Below, in pieces: positions 49,118 to 58,933 of a stretch of DNA of 64,000 nucleotides. Origin of the DNA: Bradyrhizobium manausense (GTDB lineage: Bacteria; Pseudomonadota; Alphaproteobacteria; Rhizobiales; Xanthobacteraceae); NCBI RefSeq assembly GCF_018130615.1, contig NZ_JAFCKB010000015.1, forward strand, positions 124,001 to 188,000. The letters are read 5' to 3'. The notes beneath the pieces were generated by a model that was given only the letters and a program-made list of their open reading frames with translations, had not been told where the DNA came from and did not search any database. Position numbers and translations under genes: made by a program. Within the stretch, counting starts at the first letter, position 1. Every line of letters starts with the position of its first letter.

Positions 49118-51837
49118 GCGGCGGTATCCAATGCGTGGGTCTGTGCCGGAACGGGCAGACGAATGGTGAGGATCGCCCCGCTCCGGTCGCTGCGGTTGGC
49201 GGCCGTGATCGTGCCGCGCATCGCCTCGACGAAGCCGCGCGAGATGGCAAGCCCAAGCCCGGTGCCCGGGCGAACATGGTCGCCCTTCTGCACGCGGTAG
49301 AACTTGTCGAACACGCTCTCGAGCTCGTCCGGCGGAATGCCGGCCCCCTCGTCGGCAACCTCCAGCACCACCTGATCACGCTCGCGCCGGCTCCTGATTG
49401 CGATCGCGGTGTCGGGCGGCGAGTATTTCGCGGCGTTATCGAGCAAATTGAACAGCACCTGCTCGAACAGCACGGCATCGAGCTCGAGCATGGGCAGATC
49501 TGCGGCCAGCACCAGCTCCACCTTATGGGCCGTGAGGATCTTGGAAGCCCGCCGCAGCGCGCTGCCGACGATCTCGCCGAGATCGTGCAGCGCCGTGTTG
49601 GGCACGATCGCGCCGGATTCGAGCTTGGTCATGTCGAGCAGATTGGCAATGAAGCGGTTGAGCCGCTCGGATTCATCGATCACGGTCGCCAGCAGATCGC
49701 GCTTCTCGGTGTCGGACAGCGCGCCGGCGAGATCGCGCATGGTCGAGGCTGCGCCCAGCACCGAAGCGAGCGGCGTCTTCAGATCGTGCGAGATCGAGGT
49801 CAGAAGCGCCGAACGCAACCGTTCGGACTCGACCGTGCGCTTGACCCGGTCCATGTCCTCGACCAGCAGCACGCGCTCGATTGCGAGCGCGCCCTGATCC
49901 ACCAGCGCGTCCAGCAGCCGGCGCTGGTCCGGTGTCAGCAGCGGGCCGGTGCGGTCGTTGTCGATGCCGATGACGCCGATCGGACCACGCCCGGTGCGCA
50001 TCGGCAGGAACAGCCGCTTTGCGCCTGGCAGCGTATCTGCACCGCGTCCGGCCGAGCGATCATTGCTCCAGGCCCAGTTTGCGGCGGCAAGGTCGGCCTG
50101 GTCGAGCTGGTCCTCCGGCGGATAGCCGGACTTCACCGTCAGTAGCCCGTCCTCCGGCAGCAGCAGCACCACGCGGACCTTCAGCATCAGCGCGATCTGA
50201 TAGGCCGACGCCCATAGCACGTCGTCAAGCGTGGCGGTGCCGGCGAGCTTGCGGCTGAAGGCATAGAGCTGCTCGGTGGTCCTGATGCGGCCAATCGCGG
50301 TGTCCGCTTGCGTGCGCACGCGCGCGGCGACGTTCGACACCAGGATCGCGATCAGCATGAAGAAGAAGAACGCCGCGACGTTGGTCGGATCAGTGATGGT
50401 GAAGGTGTAGACCGGCGGCAAGAAGAAGAAATTATAAGCGAGCGAGGCTGCGATGCTCGCGAGCAGCGACGGCCACAATCCGTAGCGCACCGCAACGGCG
50501 ACCACGGCGGTCAGCAGCACGAGATCCACGTTCTCGATACCGAACCGCGGCTGGAGCAACTCGGCGGCGCCGAGGCCGACCAGCACGATGCCGAGCGACT
50601 TCAGGTAAGGCAGCGGATCGAACGGCTCGGACCGCGCGGCGGTCTGCACCGCCGTCTTCGGTGCAGTCTCGTCCGGCAGCTCGTCGCCGGGAATGACGTG
50701 AACGCTGATATTTCCGGCGCGGCGCACCAGATCATGCACGACGGAGCCACGCGTCATCTCGAACCAGCGCGAGCGCGTCGACTTGCCGATCACGATCTGC
50801 GTGACGTTGTTGCCTTGCGCGAAGCTGATGACGTCGTCGGCAATACGGCGGCCGACGGCAGGAATCGTCATCGCCTCGCCGCCGAGCGATTCAGCCAGCC
50901 GTAGCGTATCGGCCAGCCGGTCGCGCTCTTCATCGGAAAGCTGAAGCGAGCGCCGCGTCTCGATCGAGATCGCGGTGAACGGCGCATGCAGCCGGTCGGC
51001 CAGCCGCTTGGTGTAGCGCACGAGCCCGGCGGCGCGCGGATCCTCACTGACACAGACGAGGATGCGCTCGCCCGCGGCCCAGGGACCCGCGATGGCGTTT
51101 GCCTGCATGTGATTGAGCAACTGCTCGTCAACCCGTTCCGCCGTGCGCCGCAGGGCGAGCTCGCGCAGCGCGGTCAGATTTCCAGGCGAGAAATAGTGCT
51201 CCAGCGCCCGCTCGGCCTGCTTGGGGACGTAGACCTTGCCCTCACGCAGGCGCTGAATGAGATCGTCGGGCGTGAGATCGATCAGCTCGATCGCATCGGC
51301 GCGGTCGAAGATCGAATCCGGAACGGTCTCACGCACCCGGACGTGGGTGATCTGGGCGACGACATCGTTCAGGCTTTCAATATGCTGGATGTTGACGGCG
51401 GTGTAGACGTCGATGCCGTGGGACAACAGCTCCTCGACGTCGAGATAGCGTTTGGGATGCCGGCTCCCGGCCGCGTTGGTATGGGCGAGCTCGTCGACCA
51501 ATGCGATCTTCGGCCGTCGTGCGATCACGGCGTCGAGGTCCATTTCCTCGACGATCTGGCCACGATAATCGAGCCGCTTGCGCGGGACGACCTCCAGCCC
51601 CCGCACCAGCGCTTCGGTCTCGGCACGGCCATGGGTCTCGACGAAACCGACCACGACATCGATGCCGGCCTTGCGCCTGGCATGGGCGCTTTGCAGCATC
51701 TCGTAGGTCTTGCCGACGCCGGGGGCGGCGCCAACGAAAACCTTCAGCTTGCCGCTCGCGCTCTCCTCCCGGCGCGCGGCTTCCAGCAGCGCCTCGGGAG
51801 ACGGTCGTTGTTCGGGATCGCGGCGCTGTTGAACCAT
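49114..51837 (-). CDS. kdpD: KdpD sensor histidine kinase
   Basis: A 907-residue membrane kinase sensing K+ limitation and osmotic state. N-terminal KdpD domain with P-loop (VFVGAAPGVGKTYEML), a USP domain (~250-370, QIVIGKSTRSRWFE), four membrane helices (~410-510), a GAF-like domain, the HisKA box SISHDLKTPLASVLGA and the ATPase box VLFNLLDNAAKYSP. Length matches the family. It is 40 bases downstream of kdpC. The order kdpF-A-B-C-D-E is the usual one. Confidence 0.96.
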   Translation of the reverse strand: MVQQRRDPEQRPSPEALLEAARREESASGKLKVFVGAAPGVGKTYEMLQSAHARRKAGIDVVVGFVETHGRAETEALVRGLEVVPRKRLDYRGQIVEEMDLDAVIARRPKIALVDELAHTNAAGSRHPKRYLDVEELLSHGIDVYTAVNIQHIESLNDVVAQITHVRVRETVPDSIFDRADAIELIDLTPDDLIQRLREGKVYVPKQAERALEHYFSPGNLTALRELALRRTAERVDEQLLNHMQANAIAGPWAAGERILVCVSEDPRAAGLVRYTKRLADRLHAPFTAISIETRRSLQLSDEERDRLADTLRLAESLGGEAMTIPAVGRRIADDVISFAQGNNVTQIVIGKSTRSRWFEMTRGSVVHDLVRRAGNISVHVIPGDELPDETAPKTAVQTAARSEPFDPLPYLKSLGIVLVGLGAAELLQPRFGIENVDLVLLTAVVAVAVRYGLWPSLLASIAASLAYNFFFLPPVYTFTITDPTNVAAFFFFMLIAILVSNVAARVRTQADTAIGRIRTTEQLYAFSRKLAGTATLDDVLWASAYQIALMLKVRVVLLLPEDGLLTVKSGYPPEDQLDQADLAAANWAWSNDRSAGRGADTLPGAKRLFLPMRTGRGPIGVIGIDNDRTGPLLTPDQRRLLDALVDQGALAIERVLLVEDMDRVKRTVESERLRSALLTSISHDLKTPLASVLGAASTMRDLAGALSDTEKRDLLATVIDESERLNRFIANLLDMTKLESGAIVPNTALHDLGEIVGSALRRASKILTAHKVELVLAADLPMLELDAVLFEQVLFNLLDNAAKYSPPDTAIAIRSRRERDQVVLEVADEGAGIPPDELESVFDKFYRVQKGDHVRPGTGLGLAISRGFVEAMRGTITAANRSDRSGAILTIRLPVPAQTHALDTAA

Positions 51838-51877
51838 CAGCCCAATATAATCATCCTGATATTCTCAGCCTAGAGCG

Positions 51878-52483
51878 CTACTTCGCGGCGGCACGATCCA
51901 GTGCGAGGTTCAGCGCAAGAACGTTAACCCTGGGTTCGCCCAGCAGGCCGAGCAGCCGGCCCTGGGTGTTCGAGGCAACGAGCTGATTGAGCTGGTCCTC
52001 CGACATATTCCGCGCCTTGGCCACCCGAGGCACCTGAAATTGCGCCGCTTCCGGCGAAACGTCGGGGTCGAGACCGCTGGCCGAGGTGGTGACCAGATCG
52101 ACGGGCACCGCGGCGTTCGAATTCTCGGCTTTCAGCTTGTCCACATCCTCCTTCAGCCGGTCGGCCAGCGCCTTGCTGGTCGGGCCGAGGTTGGAGCCGC
52201 CCGAATTGACGGCGTTGTAGGGCGCCGCGACCGTCTTGGTCGAATCATTCGGGTCCGGCGCCAGCGTCGCCGAGGGGCGTCCGTGGAAATATTTGCTGTC
52301 CGTGAACTCCTGCCCGATCAGGGCGGAGCCGACCACCTTGCCGTCCTTGTCGATCAGACTGCCTTGCGCCTGGGCGGGAAACATCGCGCCGGCGATGCCG
52401 GTCATGGCGAGCGGATAGGCGAGGCCCGTGATGGCGGTGAGCACCAGCAAGAGGACGATGGCAGGGCGGATTTCTCTGAGCAT
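51878..52483 (-). CDS. kdpC: K+-transporting ATPase subunit C
   Basis: A 201-residue subunit with a single N-terminal helix ([21 protein letters not shown]) followed by the conserved periplasmic domain ([56 protein letters not shown]). It stabilises the KdpB-KdpA complex. Its gene is separated from kdpB by 187 bases, unusually wide for this operon, and that gap holds one 99-bp palindromic element. Confidence 0.95.
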   Translation of the reverse strand: MLREIRPAIVLLLVLTAITGLAYPLAMTGIAGAMFPAQAQGSLIDKDGKVVGSALIGQEFTDSKYFHGRPSATLAPDPNDSTKTVAAPYNAVNSGGSNLGPTSKALADRLKEDVDKLKAENSNAAVPVDLVTTSASGLDPDVSPEAAQFQVPRVAKARNMSEDQLNQLVASNTQGRLLGLLGEPRVNVLALNLALDRAAAK

Positions 52484-52531
52484 GTTGGGTCTTCTCCTAT
52501 TATTTCATCACGGCGAGCGAAGCTTCTCTCC

Positions 52532-52630
52532 CGTCGTTCCGGGGCGATGCGAAGCATCGAACTATGGTGCGCAATTGCGCACCTGAGAACCTCGAGATTC
52601 CGGGTTCGCCTCTCCGAGGCGCCCCGGAAT
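52532..52630. repeat. 99-bp palindromic element, copy 2 (between kdpB and kdpC), inverted to copy 1
   Basis: Reverse complement of 48323-48421 with one base difference. It lies inside the kdp operon, so kdpB-kdpC messages carry a strong RNA hairpin. The two copies enclose kdpE, kdpD and kdpC as inverted repeats 4.1 kb apart. Confidence 0.85.
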
Positions 52631-52670
52631 GTGGAGGCTTGATTTTCGGCTCGTCACTCGCATCGATATT

Positions 52671-54785
52671 TCAAGCCAGGTGCAAGGCAACAACGACGAG
52701 GTCGATCGCCTTGATGCCGATGAAGGGAATGACGATGCCGCCGAGGCCGTAGATCAGCAGGTTGCGCCGAAGCAGCGCGCCGGCACCAACCGCGCGATAA
52801 GCGACACCCTTCAATGCGAGCGGAATCAATCCGATGATGATCAGCGCGTTGAAGATGATCGCCGACAGGATGGCGCTCTGCGGGCTCGACAGGTTCATGA
52901 CGTTGAGCACGTTGAGCTGCGGGTAGAACGCCAGAAACATCGCCGGGATGATCGCAAAGTACTTTGCGACGTCGTTGGCGATCGAGAACGTCGTCAGCGC
53001 ACCGCGCGTCATCAACAGCTGCTTGCCGATCTCGACCACTTCGATCAGCTTGGTCGGGTTGGAGTCGAGGTCGACCATGTTGCCGGCCTCGCGCGCGGCC
53101 TGGGTGCCGGTGTTCATGGCGACGCCGACATCGGCCTGCGCGAGCGCGGGCGCGTCGTTGGTGCCGTCGCCGCACATCGCCACCAGCTTGCCCTTGGCCT
53201 GCTCGTCGCGGATCAGCTTGAGCTTGTCCTCAGGCGTTGCCTGGGCCAGGAAATCGTCGACACCCGCTTCTGCGGCGATCGCGGCCGCCGTCATCGGGTT
53301 GTCGCCGGTGATCATGACGGTACGGATGCCCATGCGACGCAACTCGGCAAAGCGCTCGCGGATGCCGCCCTTGACGATATCCTTGAGCTGGATGACGCCG
53401 AGCAGCCTGCCGTCCTTGGCCACGGCCAGCGGCGTGCCGCCGGCTTTCGAGATGTCGTCCGCGATGGTCTGGATCTCGCGGCCAATCTCCGAAAGCGCTG
53501 CAGGCTGGATGGCCCGCGCGGTATTGCCCGAGGCCACGGCCATCGGCGCGCCGCCGCCGACATAGTTGAGCATGGCATCGACCGCGCCTTTGCGCACCGA
53601 GGATCCGCCGGCGTCGACGCCGCTCATGCGGGTCTGCGCCGTGAACGGAATGAAGGTGGCCCCTAGCTCGGCCATGTCGCGGCCGCGGATGCCGTACTTT
53701 TCCTTGGCAAGCACGACGATGGAACGACCTTCCGGTGTCTCGTCGGCGAGCGAGGCCAACTGGGCGGCGTCCGCCAGCTCCTGCTCGGTCACGCCGCGCA
53801 CCGGGCGGAATGCCGTCGCCTGGCGGTTACCGAGCGTGATGGTGCCGGTCTTGTCCAGCAGCAGCGTGTCGACGTCGCCGGCTGCCTCGACCGCGCGGCC
53901 GGACATCGCCAGCACGTTGAAGCGCACCAGGCGATCCATGCCGGCGATGCCGATCGCCGACAGCAAAGCGCCGATGGTGGTCGGGATCAGCGTCACGAAC
54001 AGCGCGACCAGAACGATCACCGAGATCGAACCACCGGCATAGGCCGCGTAGCTCGGAATGGTGACGGTGGCGAACACGAAGATGATGGTGAGACCGGCGA
54101 GCAGGATATTGAGCGCGATCTCGTTCGGCGTCTTTGCGCGCTCGGCCCCCTCGACCAGCTTGATCATGCGATCGATGAAGGTCGAGCCTTGGGCCGCCGT
54201 GATGCGGACGCGGATCCAGTCGGACAACACTTGGGTGCCACCGGTCACCGCCGAGCGGTCGCCGCCGGACTCGCGAATGACCGGCGCGGATTCGCCGGTG
54301 ATGGCGGCCTCGTTGACCGACGCCACGCCCTCGATCACCTCGCCGTCGGATGGGATGGTGTCGCCCGCCTCGACCAGCACGATGTCGCCGACCTTCAGGC
54401 TGGTGCCCGGCACTAGCTTGAAATCCTGACCCGCGCCGGTCAGGAGCTTGGCCTGGCTCTCGGTACGGGTCTTGCGCAGCGAATCCGCCTGCGCCTTGCC
54501 GCGGCCCTCGGCCACCGCTTCGGCAAAATTGGCGAACAACACCGTGAACCAGAGCCAGACGATGATCTGGAAGGTGAAGCCGAGATTCGTTCCGCCCGTG
54601 ACGAGATCGCGCAGGAAGATCACGGTGGTGAGCGCGGCGACGATCTCGACCACGAACATCACAGGATTCTTCACCATCAGCCGCGGGTCGAGCTTGGCGA
54701 TGGAGGCGCGGATCGCAGGCACCACGATTTTGGGATCGAGCATCGCCGAGACGGACGCACGTTTTTGCAGTTTTGTCGTATCCAT
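52671..54785 (-). CDS. kdpB: K+-transporting ATPase subunit B (P-type ATPase)
   Basis: A 704-residue P-type ATPase. The phosphorylation Asp is near residue 310 in [14 protein letters not shown]; the actuator [16 protein letters not shown], nucleotide domain [10 protein letters not shown], and hinge [18 protein letters not shown] are all intact. It drives KdpA with ATP energy. The ATG at 54785 is preferred over 54803 because it has GGAG about ten bases upstream. It lies 18 bases after the kdpA stop. Confidence 0.96.
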   Translation of the reverse strand: MDTTKLQKRASVSAMLDPKIVVPAIRASIAKLDPRLMVKNPVMFVVEIVAALTTVIFLRDLVTGGTNLGFTFQIIVWLWFTVLFANFAEAVAEGRGKAQADSLRKTRTESQAKLLTGAGQDFKLVPGTSLKVGDIVLVEAGDTIPSDGEVIEGVASVNEAAITGESAPVIRESGGDRSAVTGGTQVLSDWIRVRITAAQGSTFIDRMIKLVEGAERAKTPNEIALNILLAGLTIIFVFATVTIPSYAAYAGGSISVIVLVALFVTLIPTTIGALLSAIGIAGMDRLVRFNVLAMSGRAVEAAGDVDTLLLDKTGTITLGNRQATAFRPVRGVTEQELADAAQLASLADETPEGRSIVVLAKEKYGIRGRDMAELGATFIPFTAQTRMSGVDAGGSSVRKGAVDAMLNYVGGGAPMAVASGNTARAIQPAALSEIGREIQTIADDISKAGGTPLAVAKDGRLLGVIQLKDIVKGGIRERFAELRRMGIRTVMITGDNPMTAAAIAAEAGVDDFLAQATPEDKLKLIRDEQAKGKLVAMCGDGTNDAPALAQADVGVAMNTGTQAAREAGNMVDLDSNPTKLIEVVEIGKQLLMTRGALTTFSIANDVAKYFAIIPAMFLAFYPQLNVLNVMNLSSPQSAILSAIIFNALIIIGLIPLALKGVAYRAVGAGALLRRNLLIYGLGGIVIPFIGIKAIDLVVVALHLA

Positions 54786-54803
54786 GGAGGTCGCTCCAGA
54801 CAA

Positions 54804-56507
54804 TCAGAAGAGGTTGCCGGCGTTCATCGCCAGATGCTCGACGATCGGGCCGAGCGCGAGTGCCGGGAAGAAGGTCAGGCCACCCATGATCAGGATGACG
54901 CCGACGACGAGGCCGACGAACAGACCTCCTGTGGTCGGAAACGTGCCCATGGAGGGCGGGATGGATTTCTTCTCCGCGAGCGACCCCGCGATTGCCATGG
55001 CCGGGATGATCATGAAGAAGCGGCCGACGAACATCGCGCTTGCCAGCGTGAGGTTGTAGAAGAAGGTATTGCCGGTGAGGCCCGCGAAGGCCGAGCCGTT
55101 GTTGCCGGTGCCCGAGGTATAGGCGTAGAGCACTTCGGTGAAGCCGTGCGGGCCGGCATTCGCCATGGAGGCGACCGCCGCGGGATAGACCACGCCGACG
55201 GCGGTCCAGCCCAGAATCATCAGCGGCAGCACCAGGATGGCCAGCATCGCCATCTTGACCTCGCGCGCCTCGATCTTCTTGCCGACATATTCGGGCGTGC
55301 GGCCGACCATCAGCCCGGCGACGAAGATCGCGAGGATGACGAACAGCAGCATGCCGTACATGCCGGCGCCGACGCCGCCAACGATGATTTCGCCGAGCTC
55401 GATGTTGATCAGCGGGATCATGCCGCCGAGTGCGGTAAAGCTGTCATGCATGGCATTGACCGCGCCGCAAGAGGCGGCCGTGGTGACCACGGCGAACAGC
55501 GAGGAGGCAACGATGCCGAAGCGGACCTCCTTGCCCTCCATGTTGCCGCCGTTGAGACCGAGCGCCTGCAGCATCGTGGTGCCATTGGCTTCCGCCCAAT
55601 AGGTCACAGTGACGCCGGCGACGAACAGCACGCCCATCACGGCCAGGATCGCCCAGCCTTGGCGCTGGTTGCCGACCATGCGGCCGAACACGTTGGTCAG
55701 CGCCGCGCCCAGCACGAAGATCGACAGCATCTGCACGAAGTTCGACAGCGCGGTCGGATTCTCGAAGGGGTGCGCGGCGTTGGCATTGAAGAAGCCGCCG
55801 CCATTTGTGCCCAGCATCTTGATCGCAACCTGCGAAGCCACCGGACCGACGGCAATGGTCTGCTTGGCGCCTTCGAGAGTCGTCGCCTCGACATAGTCGC
55901 CGAGCGTCTGCGGCATGCCCTGCCAGACCAGGAACAGCGTATAGACGATGCAGATCGGCAGCAGCACGTAGAGCGTACAACGGGTCACGTCGACCCAGAA
56001 ATTGCCGACGGTGCGCACCGAGGCGCGCGAGAAGCCGCGGATCAGCGCAACTGCGAGCGCAATGCCGGTGGCGGCCGACAGGAAGTTCTGGTGCGTCAGG
56101 CCCACCATCTGGACCAGATAGGAGATCGTGCTCTCACCGCCGTAGTTTTGCCAGTTGGTATTGGTGATGAAGGAGATCGCGGTGTTGAAGGACAGATCCT
56201 CGGCAACCGCCCCCTGCCCGGCCGGATTGAAGGGCAGCACGGCCTGCAGGCGCATCACGCCGTAGATGATGAGGAAGCCACCGACATGGAACAGCAGCAT
56301 GGCGACCGTGTAGGTCAACCAATGCTGCTCGCGCTTCTCGTCGACGCCGGATACCCAGTAGATGCCGGCCTCGATCGGACGCAGCACCGGCGAGAGAAAC
56401 GTCCGCTCGCCGTCGAACACGCGCGTCATGTACCAGCCGAGCGGCTTGGTCAGCGCGACAATGATGACGCAGAAGAGAATGATCTGGAGCCAACCGATCA
56501 CAGTCAT
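54804..56507 (-). CDS. kdpA: K+-transporting ATPase subunit A (pore)
   Basis: A 567-residue K+-binding membrane subunit of the superfamily of K+ transporters, with about ten helices and four P-loops. Family stretches: [58 protein letters not shown] and [14 protein letters not shown]. Each P-loop Gly needed for selectivity is present. It begins four bases after a micro-ORF stop. Confidence 0.96.
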   Translation of the reverse strand: MTVIGWLQIILFCVIIVALTKPLGWYMTRVFDGERTFLSPVLRPIEAGIYWVSGVDEKREQHWLTYTVAMLLFHVGGFLIIYGVMRLQAVLPFNPAGQGAVAEDLSFNTAISFITNTNWQNYGGESTISYLVQMVGLTHQNFLSAATGIALAVALIRGFSRASVRTVGNFWVDVTRCTLYVLLPICIVYTLFLVWQGMPQTLGDYVEATTLEGAKQTIAVGPVASQVAIKMLGTNGGGFFNANAAHPFENPTALSNFVQMLSIFVLGAALTNVFGRMVGNQRQGWAILAVMGVLFVAGVTVTYWAEANGTTMLQALGLNGGNMEGKEVRFGIVASSLFAVVTTAASCGAVNAMHDSFTALGGMIPLINIELGEIIVGGVGAGMYGMLLFVILAIFVAGLMVGRTPEYVGKKIEAREVKMAMLAILVLPLMILGWTAVGVVYPAAVASMANAGPHGFTEVLYAYTSGTGNNGSAFAGLTGNTFFYNLTLASAMFVGRFFMIIPAMAIAGSLAEKKSIPPSMGTFPTTGGLFVGLVVGVILIMGGLTFFPALALGPIVEHLAMNAGNLF

Positions 56508-56511
56508 GGCA

Positions 56512-56616
56512 TTAACCCTTCAGGCTTGGTGTCCGGCGCAACAGCGGCAGCAACACCGCAAGCAGGCAGCCGACGAGCGCGACGTCGGCCAGCAGCAATT
56601 CGACGAGCAGCAGCAC
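56512..56616 (-). CDS. Putative micro membrane protein between kdpF and kdpA
   Basis: A 34-codon frame with GTG start at 56616, three bases after the kdpF stop, and a TAA at 56514-56512 just before the kdpA ATG. The product is almost wholly hydrophobic ([20 protein letters not shown]) ending in RRTPSLKG, a topology expected for a one-helix protein with positive cytoplasmic end. No clear ribosome site; it could be read by reinitiation from kdpF. Third-position GC bias alone could open such a frame, so its reality is unproven. Confidence 0.4.
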   Translation of the reverse strand: MLLLVELLLADVALVGCLLAVLLPLLRRTPSLKG

Positions 56617-56619
56617 GGC

Positions 56620-56709
56620 TCAAAACCGTTCCGGCCGCAGCAGCGCATAGGTGAGGTAGATCAGGAGGCCGAACGAGACGGCACCGGCGAGCGCATAATC
56701 GAAGATCAT
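56620..56709 (-). CDS. kdpF: K+-transporting ATPase subunit F
   Basis: A 29-residue one-helix protein (MIFDYALAGAVSFGLLIYLT, then YALLRPERF). The C-terminal ALLRPERF is the family signature and the length is right. It stabilises the KdpABC complex in the membrane. The annotation is often missed because of size. It lies 11 bases after the preceding micro-ORF. Confidence 0.93.
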   Translation of the reverse strand: MIFDYALAGAVSFGLLIYLTYALLRPERF

Positions 56710-56720
56710 GATCCGCTCCG

Positions 56721-56804
56721 TCACAGCCGTTCGCAGGCGTAGGTGTAACCGATCGCAAGGGCGAAGAAGCCGAAGCCCAGCACCAGCATCAGAATGTCCA
56801 TCAT
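56721..56804 (-). CDS. Micro membrane protein ahead of kdpF (ending in TYACERL)
   Basis: A 27-residue frame starting ATGATG at 56804 with GAGGAG 8-13 bases upstream. The product is one hydrophobic helix (ILMLVLGFGFFALAIGY) with a C-terminal TYACERL. I recall similar short proteins ahead of kdpF in proteobacteria, but they have no accepted name. It appears to be the first gene of the kdp transcript. Conservation of the last residues would support a real protein interacting with the Kdp complex. Confidence 0.75.
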   Translation of the reverse strand: MMDILMLVLGFGFFALAIGYTYACERL

Positions 56805-56972
56805 GGGGATGCTCCTCGTTGCGTCCCTATGTCGGGAGCAACACTTTCTCGGGGACCCGGCGAAGCTCGTGGAGAGATGCGCAACGCATTCTCATGGCTC
56901 CAAGCGGGCCTTTTGACCGTGCTGAAGTGCCACCACGCCCATAGGTTTTCGAGACGAGGGCTATGGCGAAGT

Positions 56973-57229
56973 TATAGGAATCTCATAAAGGACGGACGGG
57001 TAGGGCAATGTCCGCGAGACACCTCCACTGTCGTCCCGGACAAGCGAAGCGCAGATCCGGGACCCATAGCCACAGGGAGATATTTGGCGAAGTCTCGTGG
57101 TGAGAATTTCGCTCCACAACATCTCCCTGGGGTTATGGATCCCCCGGGTTCGCGGGGATGACAGCGGAGGGCGCTGGCAACGCATCGCGTCCATACGCGG
57201 GGCGCGCCCGCTTTTATGAGATTCCTATA
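56973..57229. mobile_element. MITE-like foldback element with 17-bp terminal inverted repeats
   Basis: The ends TATAGGAATCTCATAAA (56973-56989) and TTTATGAGATTCCTATA (57213-57229) are perfect inverted repeats around ~257 bases. Inside are further inverted pairs: GTCCCGGA and TCCGGGAC, and CCATAGCCACAGGGAGAT mirrored by ATCTCCCTGGGGTTATGG. No transposase is encoded. It lies upstream of the kdp operon and of a small plus-strand gene, so it may influence both promoters. The remaining DNA at 56805-56972 and 57230-57322 shows no gene. Confidence 0.75.
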
Positions 57230-57322
57230 TCTCCCATCTCCTTCCCATCTCGTTTTCAAACGGCGTTCCCGCCACCCTGAAGAGGCCGGCCGACTGACCG
57301 ACGCCCATTCCAGGAGGCTGAC

Positions 57323-57790
57323 ATGACCGCCGCTGCCCTGCATTACGATCCCTCCTCCCTCGGCGAGCGCCTGCACCATGCGCAGACAATGACCAGGCCA
57401 TTGATGCTCGAGATCATCGACAAGGCCTGCCGCCGCTTTCCTTCGCTCGGGCAGTCCGAACGCACCGCTCGCGTCATGCGCCTGATCGACGCGGAGGCCT
57501 GGGCCGATGCGGCGCTGGTGCTGATGGAGCTCGAACTGCCGCTGTGGCACGTCCGCCGCATCGCCTACGACGAAGGCGAGTGGCATTGCGCACTGTCGCG
57601 TGAACGCGAGCTGCCGGATTGGCTCGACGCGTCAACGGAAGGATGCCACGGCGACCTCGCGATCGCGCTGCTGTCGGCTTTCGTGGAGGTGCAGGCGCGG
57701 GCCGCGGAAGGTTCGCGACCGAGCGTTCCCTCGGTCCGCCCTGCGCCGGATGCGCTCTATGAACCGGCGGCTTGCGAGAATTTCAGCTGA
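57323..57790 (+). CDS. Hypothetical protein, rhizobial type
   Basis: A 155-residue soluble protein, Ala-rich, without signal peptide. Stretches include LGERLHHAQTMTRPLMLEII, ERTARVMRLIDAEAWADAAL and PLWHVRRIAYDEGEWHCALS. I recognise no domain. The ATG at 57323 follows AGGAGGCTGAC, a strong ribosome site, which supports a real gene. It is the first of three small genes in a row. Confidence 0.65.
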   Translation: MTAAALHYDPSSLGERLHHAQTMTRPLMLEIIDKACRRFPSLGQSERTARVMRLIDAEAWADAALVLMELELPLWHVRRIAYDEGEWHCALSRERELPDWLDASTEGCHGDLAIALLSAFVEVQARAAEGSRPSVPSVRPAPDALYEPAACENFS

Positions 57791-57921
57791 GTGGACGCCG
57801 GGCCTTATGGCGCTCCTATACGACGGTACCGCCACCCGTCTCGCATTCCTATGCTGCAATGCTCATCGTGAGAGCTGGTTGGGGCGGCTGTCTCGTCGTT
57901 CCACACACAGGGACTTCCGAC

Positions 57922-58113
57922 ATGTCGATGCTCACACAGGGCTTTGAACGGCCCCTCGCCTGGGCTGAACGCCCGAAGCGGATCTCCAGGGAGCGCAAGA
58001 CCCAGCTCAAGCGCGTCGCGCTGCGGGCAGTTGCGGTGCTGACGATGGGCAGCGTGCTCACTGCGCTCATCGCCCTGAAGACCGCCATTTACGTCTGGCA
58101 CCTTCACGCCTGA
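57922..58113 (+). CDS. Small single-helix membrane protein
   Basis: A 63-residue protein: a basic N-terminal part (AERPKRISRERKTQLKRVAL), then one helix (AVAVLTMGSVLTALIALKTA) and a short tail. The start at 57922 is the closest ATG; longer frames upstream look random. ACTTCC before the ATG is a poor ribosome site. It follows the previous gene by 131 bases. Confidence 0.5.
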   Translation: MSMLTQGFERPLAWAERPKRISRERKTQLKRVALRAVAVLTMGSVLTALIALKTAIYVWHLHA

Positions 58114-58131
58114 CCGCATCGGATAGCTAGC

Positions 58132-58260
58132 ATGCGGCTGTTTAGGGGAGATCTCGAACACGCGGTCACCACGACCATCCTGATCATGACGTTGAGCCTC
58201 GTCTGGGGTGCGGTCCTGACCATCGTGATCACGCTCGCAGCGCGCGGGCTCGGCGTCTAG
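58132..58260 (+). CDS. Micro membrane protein
   Basis: A 42-codon frame 18 bases after the previous gene. The product begins MRLFRGDLEHAVTTTILIM and has one helix (MTLSLVWGAVLTIVITLAA). The close spacing to the 63-residue protein, and the similar plan of basic or polar head plus helix, suggest a pair. No function is known. Confidence 0.5.
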   Translation: MRLFRGDLEHAVTTTILIMTLSLVWGAVLTIVITLAARGLGV

Positions 58261-58265
58261 ATCCC

Positions 58266-58847
58266 TTACCTCGCCTCTTCAGCTTCGATCAGCCGGGCCA
58301 ACTCCGCCGCGGTCATCTCGATCGGCCGGCCGCTGCGCTCGACACGAGCCTGCACCAGCGCGCCTTGAAGCGCCGAGGTGCAGAGCACGGCAAGTGTCTC
58401 CGCCCGTGGCCTGGCAAAGCCATCTGCAATCAGCTTGTCGCGAAGCAGCGCAATGCGTGCCGCATAAGCCTTGCGCCCGGCTTCCGCCACGGCGCGCTCG
58501 CGCGGCGCAAGCTCGAGCAGCACGGTCGTGATCGGGCAGCCGTTGCGAAAGCCGGAGCCCTGCATCCACCCCGCCAGCAATCTTGCGTGCGCCCGGAGCA
58601 GCTCAGCCGTCGAGCCACACTCGTCCGCGAGCTTGGCGATGGTCGCCACCACGCGGCGGCCCGCCTCCTCGACCGCAGCCACGGCAATCGAGGATTTGCC
58701 ATCCGGAAAGTAGTGATAGAGCGAGCCCTTCGGTGCGCCGCTGACGTCGACGATATCGTTGAGGCCGGTGCGGGCAAATCCCTGGCGGCGGAATAGCGTC
58801 ACCGCGGCGTTGATGATGGGCTGGCGGTGTCTTGGCACGGCCGGCAT
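58266..58847 (-). CDS. TetR-family transcriptional regulator
   Basis: A 193-residue repressor. The N-terminal HTH is AAVTLFRRQGFARTGLNDIV followed by GAPKGSLYHYFPDGKSSIA. The ligand domain is Ala-rich; CPITTVLLELAPRE lies in the middle and resembles the YxaF/LmrA-like TetR branch. It diverges from the crotonase gene, with 86 bases between them, and may regulate it. The start MPAVPRHRQPIINAAVTLFR is normal. Confidence 0.9.
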   Translation of the reverse strand: MPAVPRHRQPIINAAVTLFRRQGFARTGLNDIVDVSGAPKGSLYHYFPDGKSSIAVAAVEEAGRRVVATIAKLADECGSTAELLRAHARLLAGWMQGSGFRNGCPITTVLLELAPRERAVAEAGRKAYAARIALLRDKLIADGFARPRAETLAVLCTSALQGALVQARVERSGRPIEMTAAELARLIEAEEAR

Positions 58848-58933
58848 GGGCTCTCCTCCGGGGTAAGAATTATATTGATTGGTCTACATCAGCTCCCGAC
58901 AGTCAAGCCCGTGGCAACGACAGGGAGATCAAG

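Noticed and set aside
56972-57586. 204-codon minus-strand frame through the foldback element
   Set aside because: It reads through repeat DNA and the antisense of the 57323 gene; no protein similarity.
58848-58933. TetR operator in the divergent gap
   Set aside because: ATTATA at 58869 (TATAAT on the minus strand) is present, but I found no convincing palindrome, so no operator is called.
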